Shown here: piece after piece, positions 7,288 through 16,375 of the stretch
How positions within the stretch are numbered: position 1 is the stretch's first letter
Layout of the letters: every line of letters begins with the position of its first letter
Source: Candidatus Cloacimonadota bacterium
Lineage (GTDB): Bacteria > Cloacimonadota > Cloacimonadia > Cloacimonadales > GCA-2742885
Direction: 5' to 3'
Assembly: GCA_002742885.1 (NCBI GenBank)
Contig: PDOO01000032.1
Coordinates: 1-64,000 of the forward strand
DNA: 64,000 nt
Made by a program: the position numbers and the translations under genes
Notes under the pieces: model-generated
What the model saw: the letters and a program-made list of their open reading frames with translations, nothing else
Told to the model about the DNA's origin: nothing
The model's database searches: none

Positions 7288-9822
7288 TTAAGCATAAATA
7301 AGGGTATAAAGGTTTTCTTTCGCAAAATATTTATCGGCTATTTCATGGATTGATTCCAAAGATACGTTTTGCAAACGTTTTTCTCTTTCTAAATAATAAT
7401 CATAGGAGTAGCCTGTTGCAATTAAATAAGATAACGCCGATGACTGAGCTGACATGCTTTCCGACTCCATAAGTCTGGCGCCGCTCAGATATTTTTTGGC
7501 AACGGCAAGCTCATGTTCTGTAACCCCGTTCAGACGAATATCCTCCAAAATATGAAGTATATATTTTCGAGATTCTTCCTCTGTCTTTTTATCCACAATG
7601 GCAACCGCATGAAAAATTCCTAGTTCTTCTATGGAAAAAGATTCGAAATTCAAAGAATACGCAAATCCTTTTTTTTCTCTGATTTGTTCATACATTCTGG
7701 AGTTAAAATCTCCTCCTATAATTTGAGAAAGTACCCAAAAATCAGTATTTTTTTGAGGAATTTCCGAATTGCAGCCGAAACCTCCTATGCGAATAATGCT
7801 TTGATTTGATTTTTTATTTATGCGTTTAAAACAGGGCGTTGTTTTATCGGTAAACAGATTTCTTTTAATCGGAATTGACTTTGCCGGAATTTTTTGAAAA
7901 TTATCTTCAATTTGTTCCAAAACATCATCAAACTCAAAATCTCCGATAAGACAAAGCGTCATATTGGATGGATGATAAAATATTTCATGCCATTGTTTTA
8001 TTTTTTTTAAATTAACTTTTTTTAAATCTGATTTCATCCCGGTTCTGGACAGAAGATTACTTTTTTTGCCGAGCAGCATTTCTTTCCATAAATAATTGGA
8101 GTACTGAGGCGGATAATCTTTTATTCTTGAAATATTTCCGAGATATGTCCGCTTTATGTTTTCAATATGGTTTTTAGGGAAAACAGGAGTTAATACCGTA
8201 TCCGCCAACATGTTTATTGCCTTTGGCAAAGCTTCTCCGAAACATTTTATTTTTACGGAAGAAATTTCTTTTGAAGCCGATACATTGAAATTTATTCCTG
8301 CTGAAGAACATTCTCTGACAAATTGTTCGTAAGAGTTTTTTTCGTTTCCGTACATCATGCCGGCAGAAGTTATCAGATTTGTTCCTCGCATTTTCGGTGT
8401 TTCGTAAAGTTGAGATACATTGAAAGAAGCGGTAATTCCGACAGTGGGTTTTCCGATCACTTTTTTCATTAAAACATTGCATCCGTTCTCAAATTTATAT
8501 TGCCTGAACTCCGGATAAGATGAAAAATTCTTCCGGGAATTTCTGCGGATTACGGGATGATTTGTTGCAATTTCTTCTGAGATTTCTTGTTTGCCTGCAT
8601 AATAAATTTGCATAATATCAGGGTTGAGAAATTCTTTAATCACTTTTTTTATGTTTTTTGCATTTATATTTTTTATTTTATCCGGATAATTTAAAAAATT
8701 TTTGTAATCTCCGTTTACTTCTTCCGAACCGAGCGCAGTTCCCAAACTCTCTATATATTCAAAAGCATACCGATAGGAGAAAATTATTTCTTTTTTTTCT
8801 CTTTCAATTTCATCTGACCTCAAACCTCTTTCATATAATTTTGCATTTTCGTCTTTAAATATTTCAATAATTTTCTCAGGGTCAGTATTTTTCTTCGGTA
8901 AAACTATAATTGCCGATATGCCGTTTTCGACTCCGCAATAAGAATGAATATGCATTGAGTCTATCAAGGATTCTTTGGTGTAAAGTCTTTTGTAAAGTCT
9001 GGAATTTTGCCCGTACGCAAAAGCTTTTAAGGCGAGAGACAAAGAATGGTTACGCTCGTCTTTTTCTGATATTTCCGGAAATACAAAAGCCAGATAATCA
9101 TGTTCTGACTTTAATTTAATGCGATGAAGTCCCGGAGATGCAGGAAAATCTTCGTTTATGCTTATTTGAGGCTTAATGGTTTTCTCTTTCCAGTTACCGA
9201 AAAAATTATTTACGAACGGCTTTATTTCATCAAAAGATACGTCTCCGGAAATAACAAGAAAAGAATTATTCGGAGCATAATTGTGAGAAATATAGTCTCG
9301 AAGTTGATCAACAGTTGATTTCTGCAACACATCCTCATAACCGATAATGGGACGCTTGTAATTTGATTTTTTAAAATAATTTTCGGCAACCGAATCCGAA
9401 AAATAATCCAAGGGATCATTGGCGTGTTGTTTTAGTTCTTCCAAAACAACTTTTTTCTCCGATTTGAATTCTTCATCGGTAAATTTTGACGCGGTAACTA
9501 ATTGAGATAAAAAATCCAATCCTTGAGCAAAACAGTTTTTGGGCAAAGTAATATAAAAGCAGGTTGCGTCATAGTCGGTATAAGCATTTATTTCGCCGCC
9601 GAGTTCGGCAACTTCCTTCATAATTTTATTTTCCGGATATTTCTCGGTTGCTTTAAACACGAGATGTTCGCAAAAATGAGAAAATCCGGCAGTTTCGTCC
9701 GATTCTTTCAGACCTCCGACACGGACATATAATTGCATTGATATAAGGGGATGCGAATGATCTTCGGCGACAATTACTTTTAATCCGTTATTCAGATAAT
9801 CGGAGCGTATATTTTGTTTCAT
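7288..9822 (-). CDS. M16 family zinc metallopeptidase (pitrilysin-like, two tandem units)
   Basis: The 844-residue protein carries two M16 repeats. The N-terminal unit has the inverted zinc motif H-F-C-E-H at residues 49-53 (His49 and His53 ligands, Glu52 catalytic base), followed by the G-G-E-I-N-A-Y-T strand. The C-terminal unit (about 430-844) lacks H-x-x-E-H but keeps the R-x-Y arrangement (I-G-G-D-F-N-S-R-M-Y and G-F-A-Y-S), as usual in two-domain M16 enzymes. No signal peptide is seen, so it is probably cytoplasmic. Cys replaces the commoner Leu/Met inside the zinc motif. Its ATG overlaps the folE2 stop by four bases, and it is last in the apbE-folE2-M16 operon. The substrate is unknown. 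Confidence 0.92.
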   Translation of the reverse strand: MKQNIRSDYLNNGLKVIVAEDHSHPLISMQLYVRVGGLKESDETAGFSHFCEHLVFKATEKYPENKIMKEVAELGGEINAYTDYDATCFYITLPKNCFAQGLDFLSQLVTASKFTDEEFKSEKKVVLEELKQHANDPLDYFSDSVAENYFKKSNYKRPIIGYEDVLQKSTVDQLRDYISHNYAPNNSFLVISGDVSFDEIKPFVNNFFGNWKEKTIKPQISINEDFPASPGLHRIKLKSEHDYLAFVFPEISEKDERNHSLSLALKAFAYGQNSRLYKRLYTKESLIDSMHIHSYCGVENGISAIIVLPKKNTDPEKIIEIFKDENAKLYERGLRSDEIEREKKEIIFSYRYAFEYIESLGTALGSEEVNGDYKNFLNYPDKIKNINAKNIKKVIKEFLNPDIMQIYYAGKQEISEEIATNHPVIRRNSRKNFSSYPEFRQYKFENGCNVLMKKVIGKPTVGITASFNVSQLYETPKMRGTNLITSAGMMYGNEKNSYEQFVRECSSAGINFNVSASKEISSVKIKCFGEALPKAINMLADTVLTPVFPKNHIENIKRTYLGNISRIKDYPPQYSNYLWKEMLLGKKSNLLSRTGMKSDLKKVNLKKIKQWHEIFYHPSNMTLCLIGDFEFDDVLEQIEDNFQKIPAKSIPIKRNLFTDKTTPCFKRINKKSNQSIIRIGGFGCNSEIPQKNTDFWVLSQIIGGDFNSRMYEQIREKKGFAYSLNFESFSIEELGIFHAVAIVDKKTEEESRKYILHILEDIRLNGVTEHELAVAKKYLSGARLMESESMSAQSSALSYLIATGYSYDYYLEREKRLQNVSLESIHEIADKYFAKENLYTLIYA

Positions 9823-10595
9823 TTATTTCTCTCTTCCGCAACGCATGCGTAAGCATTATGATTATGTATTGATTCAAAATTTTCCGATTCAACGATAAAA
9901 GAGGTTATTCTTTTATCTGCTCTCAATTTAAGGGTTAAATCGCGTACTACGTCTTCCACAAACTTAGGGTTTTCGTAAGCTTTCTCCGTTACATATTTTT
10001 CGTCGGCTCTTTTTAGAAGAGAATAAATTTCGCAACTTGCCGTTTCTTCAACCATTTCTATAAGTTCTTCGAGCCAAACGTGATCTTCGTAAAAAACGGA
10101 AACCGTAACTTCTGAACGTTGATTGTGTGCTCCGTATTTACTTATTTTTTTGGAACATGGACAAAGAGACGTAACAGGCACCGTAACTTTCAGTTTAAGC
10201 TTATACTCTTCTTTGAGATATGCTTCAAAAGAACATTGATAGGACATTAACGATTCTTTTTGGGAAACGGGCGCTTTTTTCATCATGAAATAAGTAAACT
10301 TAATGGCTGTATAAGCTCGTTCCGCTTGTAACTCTTCTTTTATTTGAGCAAGAAAGTCAGGCAGATTGTCAATAAATGTTTCTTGATGAAACCGATTTAG
10401 AACTTCTATAAAACGACTCATGTGAGTTCCGCGATTTTGAGCATCCAAATCAACATAAATATCTATTTCAGCCGTAGTTTGTTGGGATCCTTTAATTCTG
10501 TCGCTCACAAGTATCGGATATTTTATGTTTTTTACTCCGACTTTTTCTATTATTACGTTACGTAAATCTTTTTCGCTTTGTATATCTTGTATCAT
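9819..10595 (-). CDS. folE2: GTP cyclohydrolase I type B (FolE2)
   Basis: FolE2 converts GTP to 7,8-dihydroneopterin triphosphate, the first step of folate (and queuosine) synthesis, and does not depend on zinc as FolE does. The 258-residue protein has the catalytic cysteine in T-S-L-C-P-C-S (Cys145), the A-H-N-Q-R-S segment around His157, the C-E-I-Y-S-L-L-K-R helix and the H-N-H-N-A-Y-A motif (244-250). Length and motifs fit the type IB family fully. It sits two bases after apbE and overlaps the M16 gene. Having only the type B enzyme would suit growth under zinc limitation; whether a folE exists elsewhere cannot be seen. Confidence 0.96.
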   Translation of the reverse strand: MIQDIQSEKDLRNVIIEKVGVKNIKYPILVSDRIKGSQQTTAEIDIYVDLDAQNRGTHMSRFIEVLNRFHQETFIDNLPDFLAQIKEELQAERAYTAIKFTYFMMKKAPVSQKESLMSYQCSFEAYLKEEYKLKLKVTVPVTSLCPCSKKISKYGAHNQRSEVTVSVFYEDHVWLEELIEMVEETASCEIYSLLKRADEKYVTEKAYENPKFVEDVVRDLTLKLRADKRITSFIVESENFESIHNHNAYACVAEERNK

Positions 10596-10597
10596 TA

Positions 10598-11590
10598 TTA
10601 ATTCTCCTTTTCCGGAAAAAGTTTCATTCCGGAGGTTTTAAGAGCGGTAATTTTATTGTTTGTTTCGTAATAAACAACAGCTTCGATGTTCCCCGATTTT
10701 TCTGCTAAATCAATTGCTTCCTGCGGTTTTAAAAGAAATAATGCCGTAGAAAAAATATCAGCTTTTTCTGCCGTGTCTGCCAGCACTGTTACAGAAACGG
10801 AGTTCTCGGACGGATATCCGGTAAGCGGATCAATTATATGATGATAACGTTTGCCGTCTTTTATAAAAAATCTTTCATAATCTCCGCTGGTTACAGTTGC
10901 TCCTGATTTTACGGTAACGGTTGCTATGATCTCATCGCTTTTTCTCGGATGTCTTATTCCTATGGTTTGTTCCTGATTATTTCCGAAAAATCTGATGTCT
11001 CCTCCTGCATTTACATAACCTGATAAAACCTTTCTTTTTCCCAGATAATCGGCAACTCTGTCTAATATAAATCCTTTTGCCGCGCTTCCCAAATTTATTT
11101 TAGTTCCTGCCGGTTTTTTCAGAAAATTTTCGTTGAATATTAATTTATCGAATCCGACTGTTTTCAAAGCGGTTTTAATTTCCTCTTCAGTCGGAACGTT
11201 TTCCTTTTCAAAATCCCAAATATCGGTTAATTCTCCTACGGTAACATCGTATCTTTTTTCGGTCATCTCGTATAATTTTTTTGCTTTGGTTAAAATTTTG
11301 CAAACATCTTTATCGGAAGCAAAAGAATCGGTTTCGGCATGATTTATTATGTAAATATAAGATTTTTCCCGATAAGCCGATAATTTATTTTCGTAATCTT
11401 CCATAAGTTGAAAAACTGAATCCGCAACTTCGTTTACATGCGGATTTTTCATCTCGAAAGAAAGGGTAACAACGGTATCCATTAACATTTTATTGGAAAA
11501 AAATTTGTAACTTTTATTCTGATAACGATAAAAGGAAAATCCGATTGCGAAAATCAGAACAATAACGGAAAAAATTTCTTTTTTATTCAT
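10598..11590 (-). CDS. apbE: FAD:protein FMN transferase (ApbE family)
   Basis: ApbE attaches FMN to a Thr/Ser of exported flavoproteins such as Rnf or Nqr subunits. The 330-residue protein has an N-terminal membrane anchor (about residues 5-22) without a lipobox cysteine. Then come the M-D-T-V-V-T-L segment, a G-S-A-A-K-G-F-I-L-D strand, V-N-A-G-G-D-I-R, and the H-H-I-I-D-P-L-T-G-Y-P and T-A-E-K-A-D-I-F-S-T-A motifs around the Mg/FAD site. It acts on the outer face of the inner membrane. It is first in the operon with folE2. Its flavoprotein targets are not in this window. Confidence 0.95.
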   Translation of the reverse strand: MNKKEIFSVIVLIFAIGFSFYRYQNKSYKFFSNKMLMDTVVTLSFEMKNPHVNEVADSVFQLMEDYENKLSAYREKSYIYIINHAETDSFASDKDVCKILTKAKKLYEMTEKRYDVTVGELTDIWDFEKENVPTEEEIKTALKTVGFDKLIFNENFLKKPAGTKINLGSAAKGFILDRVADYLGKRKVLSGYVNAGGDIRFFGNNQEQTIGIRHPRKSDEIIATVTVKSGATVTSGDYERFFIKDGKRYHHIIDPLTGYPSENSVSVTVLADTAEKADIFSTALFLLKPQEAIDLAEKSGNIEAVVYYETNNKITALKTSGMKLFPEKEN

Positions 11591-11703
11591 AAGACCTGCT
11601 GTTTTTCATAAAATATATATACTTAAAGTACCGCATATTTTTATCTTCTTATATTGTCAATTTGTTGATTTACGTCGGATTTAGGATAATATTTTAAATG
11701 ATG

Positions 11704-13641
11704 TCAATTCAGAAATAACCACTCAATCGAGAAGTTTACGTGATTTAACCAAGCAGGACGGCTTAGAATATAATCTCGATTAAGCAAATTATATCCTTCC
11801 AGATTAATTCTGAATTGTCGGGTTATTTGCAGAGAAATATAAGAGTCAAGAGAATAAGATTCGTCAAAAATATTGTTAAAATAAATATTTCTGTAATCAA
11901 TGCCGCCGTATTGATATATAATTCCGGCGGTAAGGAAGTTGTGATGCCGTAAGTTCCAAATAAATTTAAGATGCGTTTTCCAATTAATATAAGGTAATGT
12001 CTCAATATTTTCCAATAAAAGAGTTCCGGAGTTAATCCAGTTTCCGTCAAATAAAAGAATTTTGAATTTGTAGTTTGCTTGCCATTCCGCAAAAAAATAA
12101 TTAAACTTTTTGCCGAGATCATCGATCCCGGTTTGATAATGTATGGATTTATCTGTTTTATCCGTCCAAAATCCCATAAAAATCTTTGCGGCAAGCATAT
12201 CATTTTTAAAGTCAATTCCCGCTCCCGATTTATTAAGAGAAGAACTTAACTTAATCTTTTGCAAAGGAGAGTTATTGTAATATTCAATCGGTTCGTTATT
12301 AAGATATTCCGATTTTAGGAAAGGTCGAAAATTTTGATTTAAGGAGTATCCTGATTCAAAGCTGAAAGAATTTTTGTCTTTATTTATAATCCATAAGTTT
12401 ATTCCGAAATCTGCTTTGGATAATTCTGTACGAAAAATAAAAACACCGCCTGTCTCACCGTTAAATTCATGTTGAACGGAAATATCGAAAACTGTTTCGG
12501 CAAATGAGAATTTCTTACCAATAAGTCCCGTATTTTTTTCCTTTTTTAGATTTAAAGCAATCTCTTCTTTATCTGAATTTATCATATCCGCATCATAAAT
12601 ATTTTGTTTGTATTTAAGATAAAAATATTTATTTTCCCAGCCGGCAATAAATTCGTCCTGTTTAACGGAAGCCCAATCGTAATGTAAAGCATATTGTTCT
12701 CCCAAATTTAATCCGTTCAAATCAGAGCGATGATTTTTATATGAAATTTGATATTTCCCTCCGGCGTTTTTATAAGACATATACAAATCAAGATCAGTGC
12801 TTGAGTTGGTATTTTTATGTTTCGGAAAAGAACCTTCCGAGCCCAAAAAACCGAATGAAACATAAAGATTTTTTACGTCGAAAAGTTCATTTTTGCGGAT
12901 TCTTACCAAACTGTGCTGCATATTTACATCGCCTATTCCAAGATCAGTATCGGTAAAAGTAACAGGAAAAGCGTATTCGTAAGGTTCAAAACTCAACAGA
13001 TTAGCGGAATAATCAGCATGATGAAAAGGATAATTTGTTCTGAACTGCAAATGTTCGGCAAAGGGAGCAACGTTTTCCAAAAATCCGAATTTCCTTATTG
13101 CATAATCTGTGTAAAGAGGATCGGAATAATAATTGTAATTTTCTTTCAAAATTAGATTCGGCGCAATAAAAACAGCATTGTCTTCCTGATGCCATAAATC
13201 ATTTTTTAATTTATAAACTGAGTCTTTCAAAGCTGTAATCGAGAGAGTGTCCGATAAGTTTGTCGAAGCCTGTTCAAGTTGTTCCGTTTGAGTAAAAGAT
13301 TTTGAATAAAATTTCAATTCAAAAATCAATTCCGATGTAACGGGAGTTTCTCCCTGAAAGGCGGGAATAAAGTTTAATTCATTTGTCATTTCTTTAACCG
13401 TTTTATCCAAAGGAGACGGTTCTGAAATAATTTCTTTGCGGATGATTTCTCCGGAGTCTGTCAGTTCCGCTTTTACTTTTACGATAACCAAACTTAAGGA
13501 GTCGAATTCCGCCGGAAGCTCAAATATGTTATCTCCTGTGAGTCTTGCCGGTTTGAAATCTTTATTTTCTTCCGCAAAAAGGAAAGATAAGGCTAAAATA
13601 ACGTAACTTAAAAATATTTTTATAAATATATATTTTTTCAT
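11704..13641 (-). CDS. Outer-membrane beta-barrel protein with a TonB-C-terminal-like head
   Basis: The 645-residue protein has a signal peptide (1-23). Residues about 30-112 resemble a TonB C-terminal/energy-transducer fold: V-K-A-E-L-T-D-S-G-E-I, then L-N-F-I-P-A-F-Q-G-E-T-P-V and I-F-E-L-K-F. From about 155 to the end there are alternating polar/aromatic strands typical of a TonB-receptor-like or porin-like barrel, with L-E-G-Y-N-L-L-N-R-D-Y near the end, as in TonB-dependent receptors. No plug domain is visible. It is probably an outer-membrane channel or receptor with a periplasmic globular head. It stands alone on the minus strand. The head assignment rests on pattern only. Confidence 0.7.
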   Translation of the reverse strand: MKKYIFIKIFLSYVILALSFLFAEENKDFKPARLTGDNIFELPAEFDSLSLVIVKVKAELTDSGEIIRKEIISEPSPLDKTVKEMTNELNFIPAFQGETPVTSELIFELKFYSKSFTQTEQLEQASTNLSDTLSITALKDSVYKLKNDLWHQEDNAVFIAPNLILKENYNYYSDPLYTDYAIRKFGFLENVAPFAEHLQFRTNYPFHHADYSANLLSFEPYEYAFPVTFTDTDLGIGDVNMQHSLVRIRKNELFDVKNLYVSFGFLGSEGSFPKHKNTNSSTDLDLYMSYKNAGGKYQISYKNHRSDLNGLNLGEQYALHYDWASVKQDEFIAGWENKYFYLKYKQNIYDADMINSDKEEIALNLKKEKNTGLIGKKFSFAETVFDISVQHEFNGETGGVFIFRTELSKADFGINLWIINKDKNSFSFESGYSLNQNFRPFLKSEYLNNEPIEYYNNSPLQKIKLSSSLNKSGAGIDFKNDMLAAKIFMGFWTDKTDKSIHYQTGIDDLGKKFNYFFAEWQANYKFKILLFDGNWINSGTLLLENIETLPYINWKTHLKFIWNLRHHNFLTAGIIYQYGGIDYRNIYFNNIFDESYSLDSYISLQITRQFRINLEGYNLLNRDYILSRPAWLNHVNFSIEWLFLN

Positions 13642-14157
13642 AATTTTTTTCGTTTTATCTCGCTCAAAATTTTGTAATTTACCGTATTTAACTTAAATAA
13701 TGCAAAATAATCATCATCATTCATCTGAATATTTCCGACTTAACAAGCAGAAAAATAAATACGGGATATTTTTTGATATAGCTGTCAGTTTTGTAACTTT
13801 AATAGCTATAATGTGTTATGCCTGATTTTGACGGATTTCCGAACTTCCTTGGTTGAAATTTGCAAACCGCATAATGATATAAAAACAAGACGATATTTTA
13901 AATAATTGTATTTTCAGCAAGAGATAAATTACAGGAAGGGGAAAAATTAATTTATAAAATCAAATATCGGGGATGAATTACAATAAAAAGATAGACTGCT
14001 TGAATGATTTGATTGATTGATACGGATATCTGAGAACGGGGAAAGGAGAGGTTTTATGTTATCGATTCTGCTAAAAAATATAAATTATAATTTGTCTGAT
14101 GAACCTGAAAACATAAAACCTTTTACAATAAAAATTAATTATTTCTCCTCTGACTGC
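13642..14157. other. Long intergenic region with an inverted repeat and a possible micro-ORF
   Basis: This 516-base gap separates two minus-strand genes and should hold the promoter of the barrel gene. Near its left-hand end (14050-14060 and 14110-14120) lie 11-base inverted arms GGTTTTATGTT/AACATAAAACC with a 49-base spacer. A plus-strand ORF of 46 codons (14056-14196) begins after an AAGGAGAGG sequence but runs into the secretin gene on the other strand. Nothing else was recognised. Confidence 0.45.
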
Positions 14158-15324
14158 TTATTCTTTATTTATAAGTTTACTTTCAACTGCAGGTAAAGCT
14201 CTTCGATAATTCTTTACGTCTGATTTTAAGTCAATACGTCCTTTTTTTCTTTCCTCTATTGCCGGCAGAACGGAAGCTTTAATAAGAACAAGAAGTTCTT
14301 TAACCGTCGTCTGCTTTTTTTCATATCCGAAAACATAACGCAGTCCAAAGAACCACCAAGGAAGATCTTTGAGGAAAGGAACACCTCGGCGCAACAATTT
14401 TGTTTCTTTGGAAGTTAAGCCGCTGATAACTTTCTCTTCTCCGTTGTAAAGAGTGTGAGTTGTTTGGGTTTTATTCTTTTTAACAACCGTGCTTACCACA
14501 TCCGGTTCAGCAGTTGATCTTTCGGCTTCAACATTCATGTAAATTACAAAATCCCCGTCTTCAAGTTCAATAACTTCCGGAGTTACTTTGATAATTGTTC
14601 CTGCACTGTAAAAATTATCTGTGGTATTTCCGTCTTTGTCAATTTGTTTTATGGAAAAATCTTCACCGTCTTGAACCATGCCTTCTTTACCGGAAGTAAC
14701 TGTAATTGACGGTCTGGAAAGGATATGACCTTTATCATTCGCTTCAAAAGCATCAAACATGGCAGTTACGTCCATAGTCCCTTTTCCCATATCAATGCTT
14801 TTTTTAAAGCTTAATTGTAAAATTTTGTCTGTAACATTGCTTTTCGAGTTCAGGTTTGAATTGAAGTTCACTTTTCCTTTATGATAAGTTGACCAATCTA
14901 TTCCCATTTCTCGTAAAATATTTCTGTCTGCCTCAAAAAAAGTTATTTCAATTAAGACATCCGGAGTTGAGGGATCATGAGAATCTTTTTCTTCTTCCTG
15001 CAACGTTTTATTTGCGGCATCGTTTGATGCGGTGATAACCCAAGCATTGGGAGTAATGTTTAAATTTAATGAATTGGCTTCCAATATTGTGTTTAAAGCT
15101 AACTGCCAATGTAATTTGTCTATATCTATTCCGACATTTCCCTTAAAACCGGACATATCCGCTAAAACTTTATTCTCGGATTTCTTAAGATAATCATTCA
15201 GAAATAAAACAGCCTGTTTGAAAGGCAAATCTTTTTTAAAGGTAACCAAGTCTCCTGCTGAATATATCTCTTCCGAAATTAATAAAATCGGTAACAGCAA
15301 AATAAACAAAAATATTTTTTTCAT
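14158..15324 (-). CDS. Short secretin of a type IV pilus/type II secretion-like system
   Basis: Secretins form the outer-membrane gate of type II secretion and type IV pilus machines. This 388-residue protein has a signal peptide (1-16), an N0/STN-like region (about 25-95, ending in a W-V-I-T strand) and a C-terminal secretin domain (about 118-350). The secretin domain shows V-L-I-E-I-T-F-F-E-A, S-R-P-S-I-T-V-T-S-G, G-T-I-I-K-V-T-P-E-V and G-V-P-F-L-K-D-L-P-W-W-F-F-G. It is much shorter than PilQ or GspD (600 residues or more): the N1-N3 repeats and AMIN domains are missing. It is the last gene of a five-gene operon, 13 bases after the PilO/PilP-like gene. A GGAGG ribosome site precedes the ATG. 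Confidence 0.88.
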   Translation of the reverse strand: MKKIFLFILLLPILLISEEIYSAGDLVTFKKDLPFKQAVLFLNDYLKKSENKVLADMSGFKGNVGIDIDKLHWQLALNTILEANSLNLNITPNAWVITASNDAANKTLQEEEKDSHDPSTPDVLIEITFFEADRNILREMGIDWSTYHKGKVNFNSNLNSKSNVTDKILQLSFKKSIDMGKGTMDVTAMFDAFEANDKGHILSRPSITVTSGKEGMVQDGEDFSIKQIDKDGNTTDNFYSAGTIIKVTPEVIELEDGDFVIYMNVEAERSTAEPDVVSTVVKKNKTQTTHTLYNGEEKVISGLTSKETKLLRRGVPFLKDLPWWFFGLRYVFGYEKKQTTVKELLVLIKASVLPAIEERKKGRIDLKSDVKNYRRALPAVESKLINKE

Positions 15325-15337
15325 TAAAACCTCCGGT

Positions 15338-16372
15338 TTATTTAATTGCTAAACGCATTCTTTCCTGAACACCGTATCTGTTAACGGCAAAAACGGCTTC
15401 TTGTCTAAGCCAATCAATATTTTCAAGATAGCCGAAACGGACTCTGTCGCCTATATTTAAAATTTTAATAATACCGTTATTCCTGCTTTTAAGGAATACT
15501 CGTTCCGGGCTGAGAGCAACCATATCAACGCTTTCAATATCAAGCAAATCAAGAAAATCATCGTCTTTTTTATCGACTTTTTCATGTATTCTCGGAAAAA
15601 AAGGATTATAAGACAAACGGCGAACTTTATTTTTTCTTAATTTTATATTTGCCAAATTTTTACCGGTAGCGGTATAATAAGCTCTCAGTTCAATTGAAAA
15701 CTGAACTCTTCCTTCTTCCGATATATTCATTATATTTAAGGCAAGAGATTCAATAGTGTAAAAAGCAGGTTGTCTTTCCAATTGATCCAAAAATAAAAAA
15801 ATTTGATTAATGAAAGCTTTTCCGGTAAGAATATATTGGTTGTAAAAAACTTTCGAATCTTTTGTTTTTATTCCGCTTTCCGATAATCCGTAATCAAAAT
15901 GAAGAAATCCGGCATATTTATTAGCAATATCAAAGAGATAACTCAATGTTCCCGTAGGGGTGTCTTCTTTCATCATTATTTTATTGTTTAAAAAAACTTC
16001 TTCTTCTATTTTTAATAAATTTTCGTTAACAATATCCACTCTCATTAATTGAGTATTGGAATCTTCCAATTCTTTTTTGATTTTTTCTTTTTCTTTTAAT
16101 AATAATTGTTGTTTTTTGTCTAATCTTTTGTAATTCCAATAAGTTAATCCGACGATGGCAAGGAAAATTATAATTAAAATGATAAGGTTTCTGGTCCTTT
16201 TGTTTATTTTTTCTCCGGATGCGGAAAAAGAATAGTCTTTTTCTTGTGATTTTAAATCTTCCTTTACTTCGTTCTCTTCGTCGGAATTATTGTTTTTGTT
16301 TTTTTCGGAAATCATTATAAAAACATACCAAACACCGACAATAACTCCTGCAAATATCATTATTTTAAGCAT
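15338..16372 (-). CDS. PilO-PilP-like fused inner-membrane alignment protein
   Basis: In type IV pili, PilN and PilO dimerise in the inner membrane and PilP links them to the secretin. This 344-residue protein has an N-terminal TM helix (3-21), an acidic linker, a second TM helix (62-79), a coiled coil (80-105) and a PilO-like region (about 115-240). The tail (about 283-344) shows V-F-L-K-S, I-G-D-R-V-R-F-G-Y-L-E-N-I and Q-E-A-V-F-A-V-N, resembling the PilP homology region that contacts the secretin. Two TM helices instead of PilO's one place the N and C termini on the same side. The gene lies 3 bases after the PilMN fusion and just before the secretin. Assignment is by context and layout; sequence similarity is low. 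Confidence 0.65.
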   Translation of the reverse strand: MLKIMIFAGVIVGVWYVFIMISEKNKNNNSDEENEVKEDLKSQEKDYSFSASGEKINKRTRNLIILIIIFLAIVGLTYWNYKRLDKKQQLLLKEKEKIKKELEDSNTQLMRVDIVNENLLKIEEEVFLNNKIMMKEDTPTGTLSYLFDIANKYAGFLHFDYGLSESGIKTKDSKVFYNQYILTGKAFINQIFLFLDQLERQPAFYTIESLALNIMNISEEGRVQFSIELRAYYTATGKNLANIKLRKNKVRRLSYNPFFPRIHEKVDKKDDDFLDLLDIESVDMVALSPERVFLKSRNNGIIKILNIGDRVRFGYLENIDWLRQEAVFAVNRYGVQERMRLAIK

Positions 16373-16375
16373 AAA

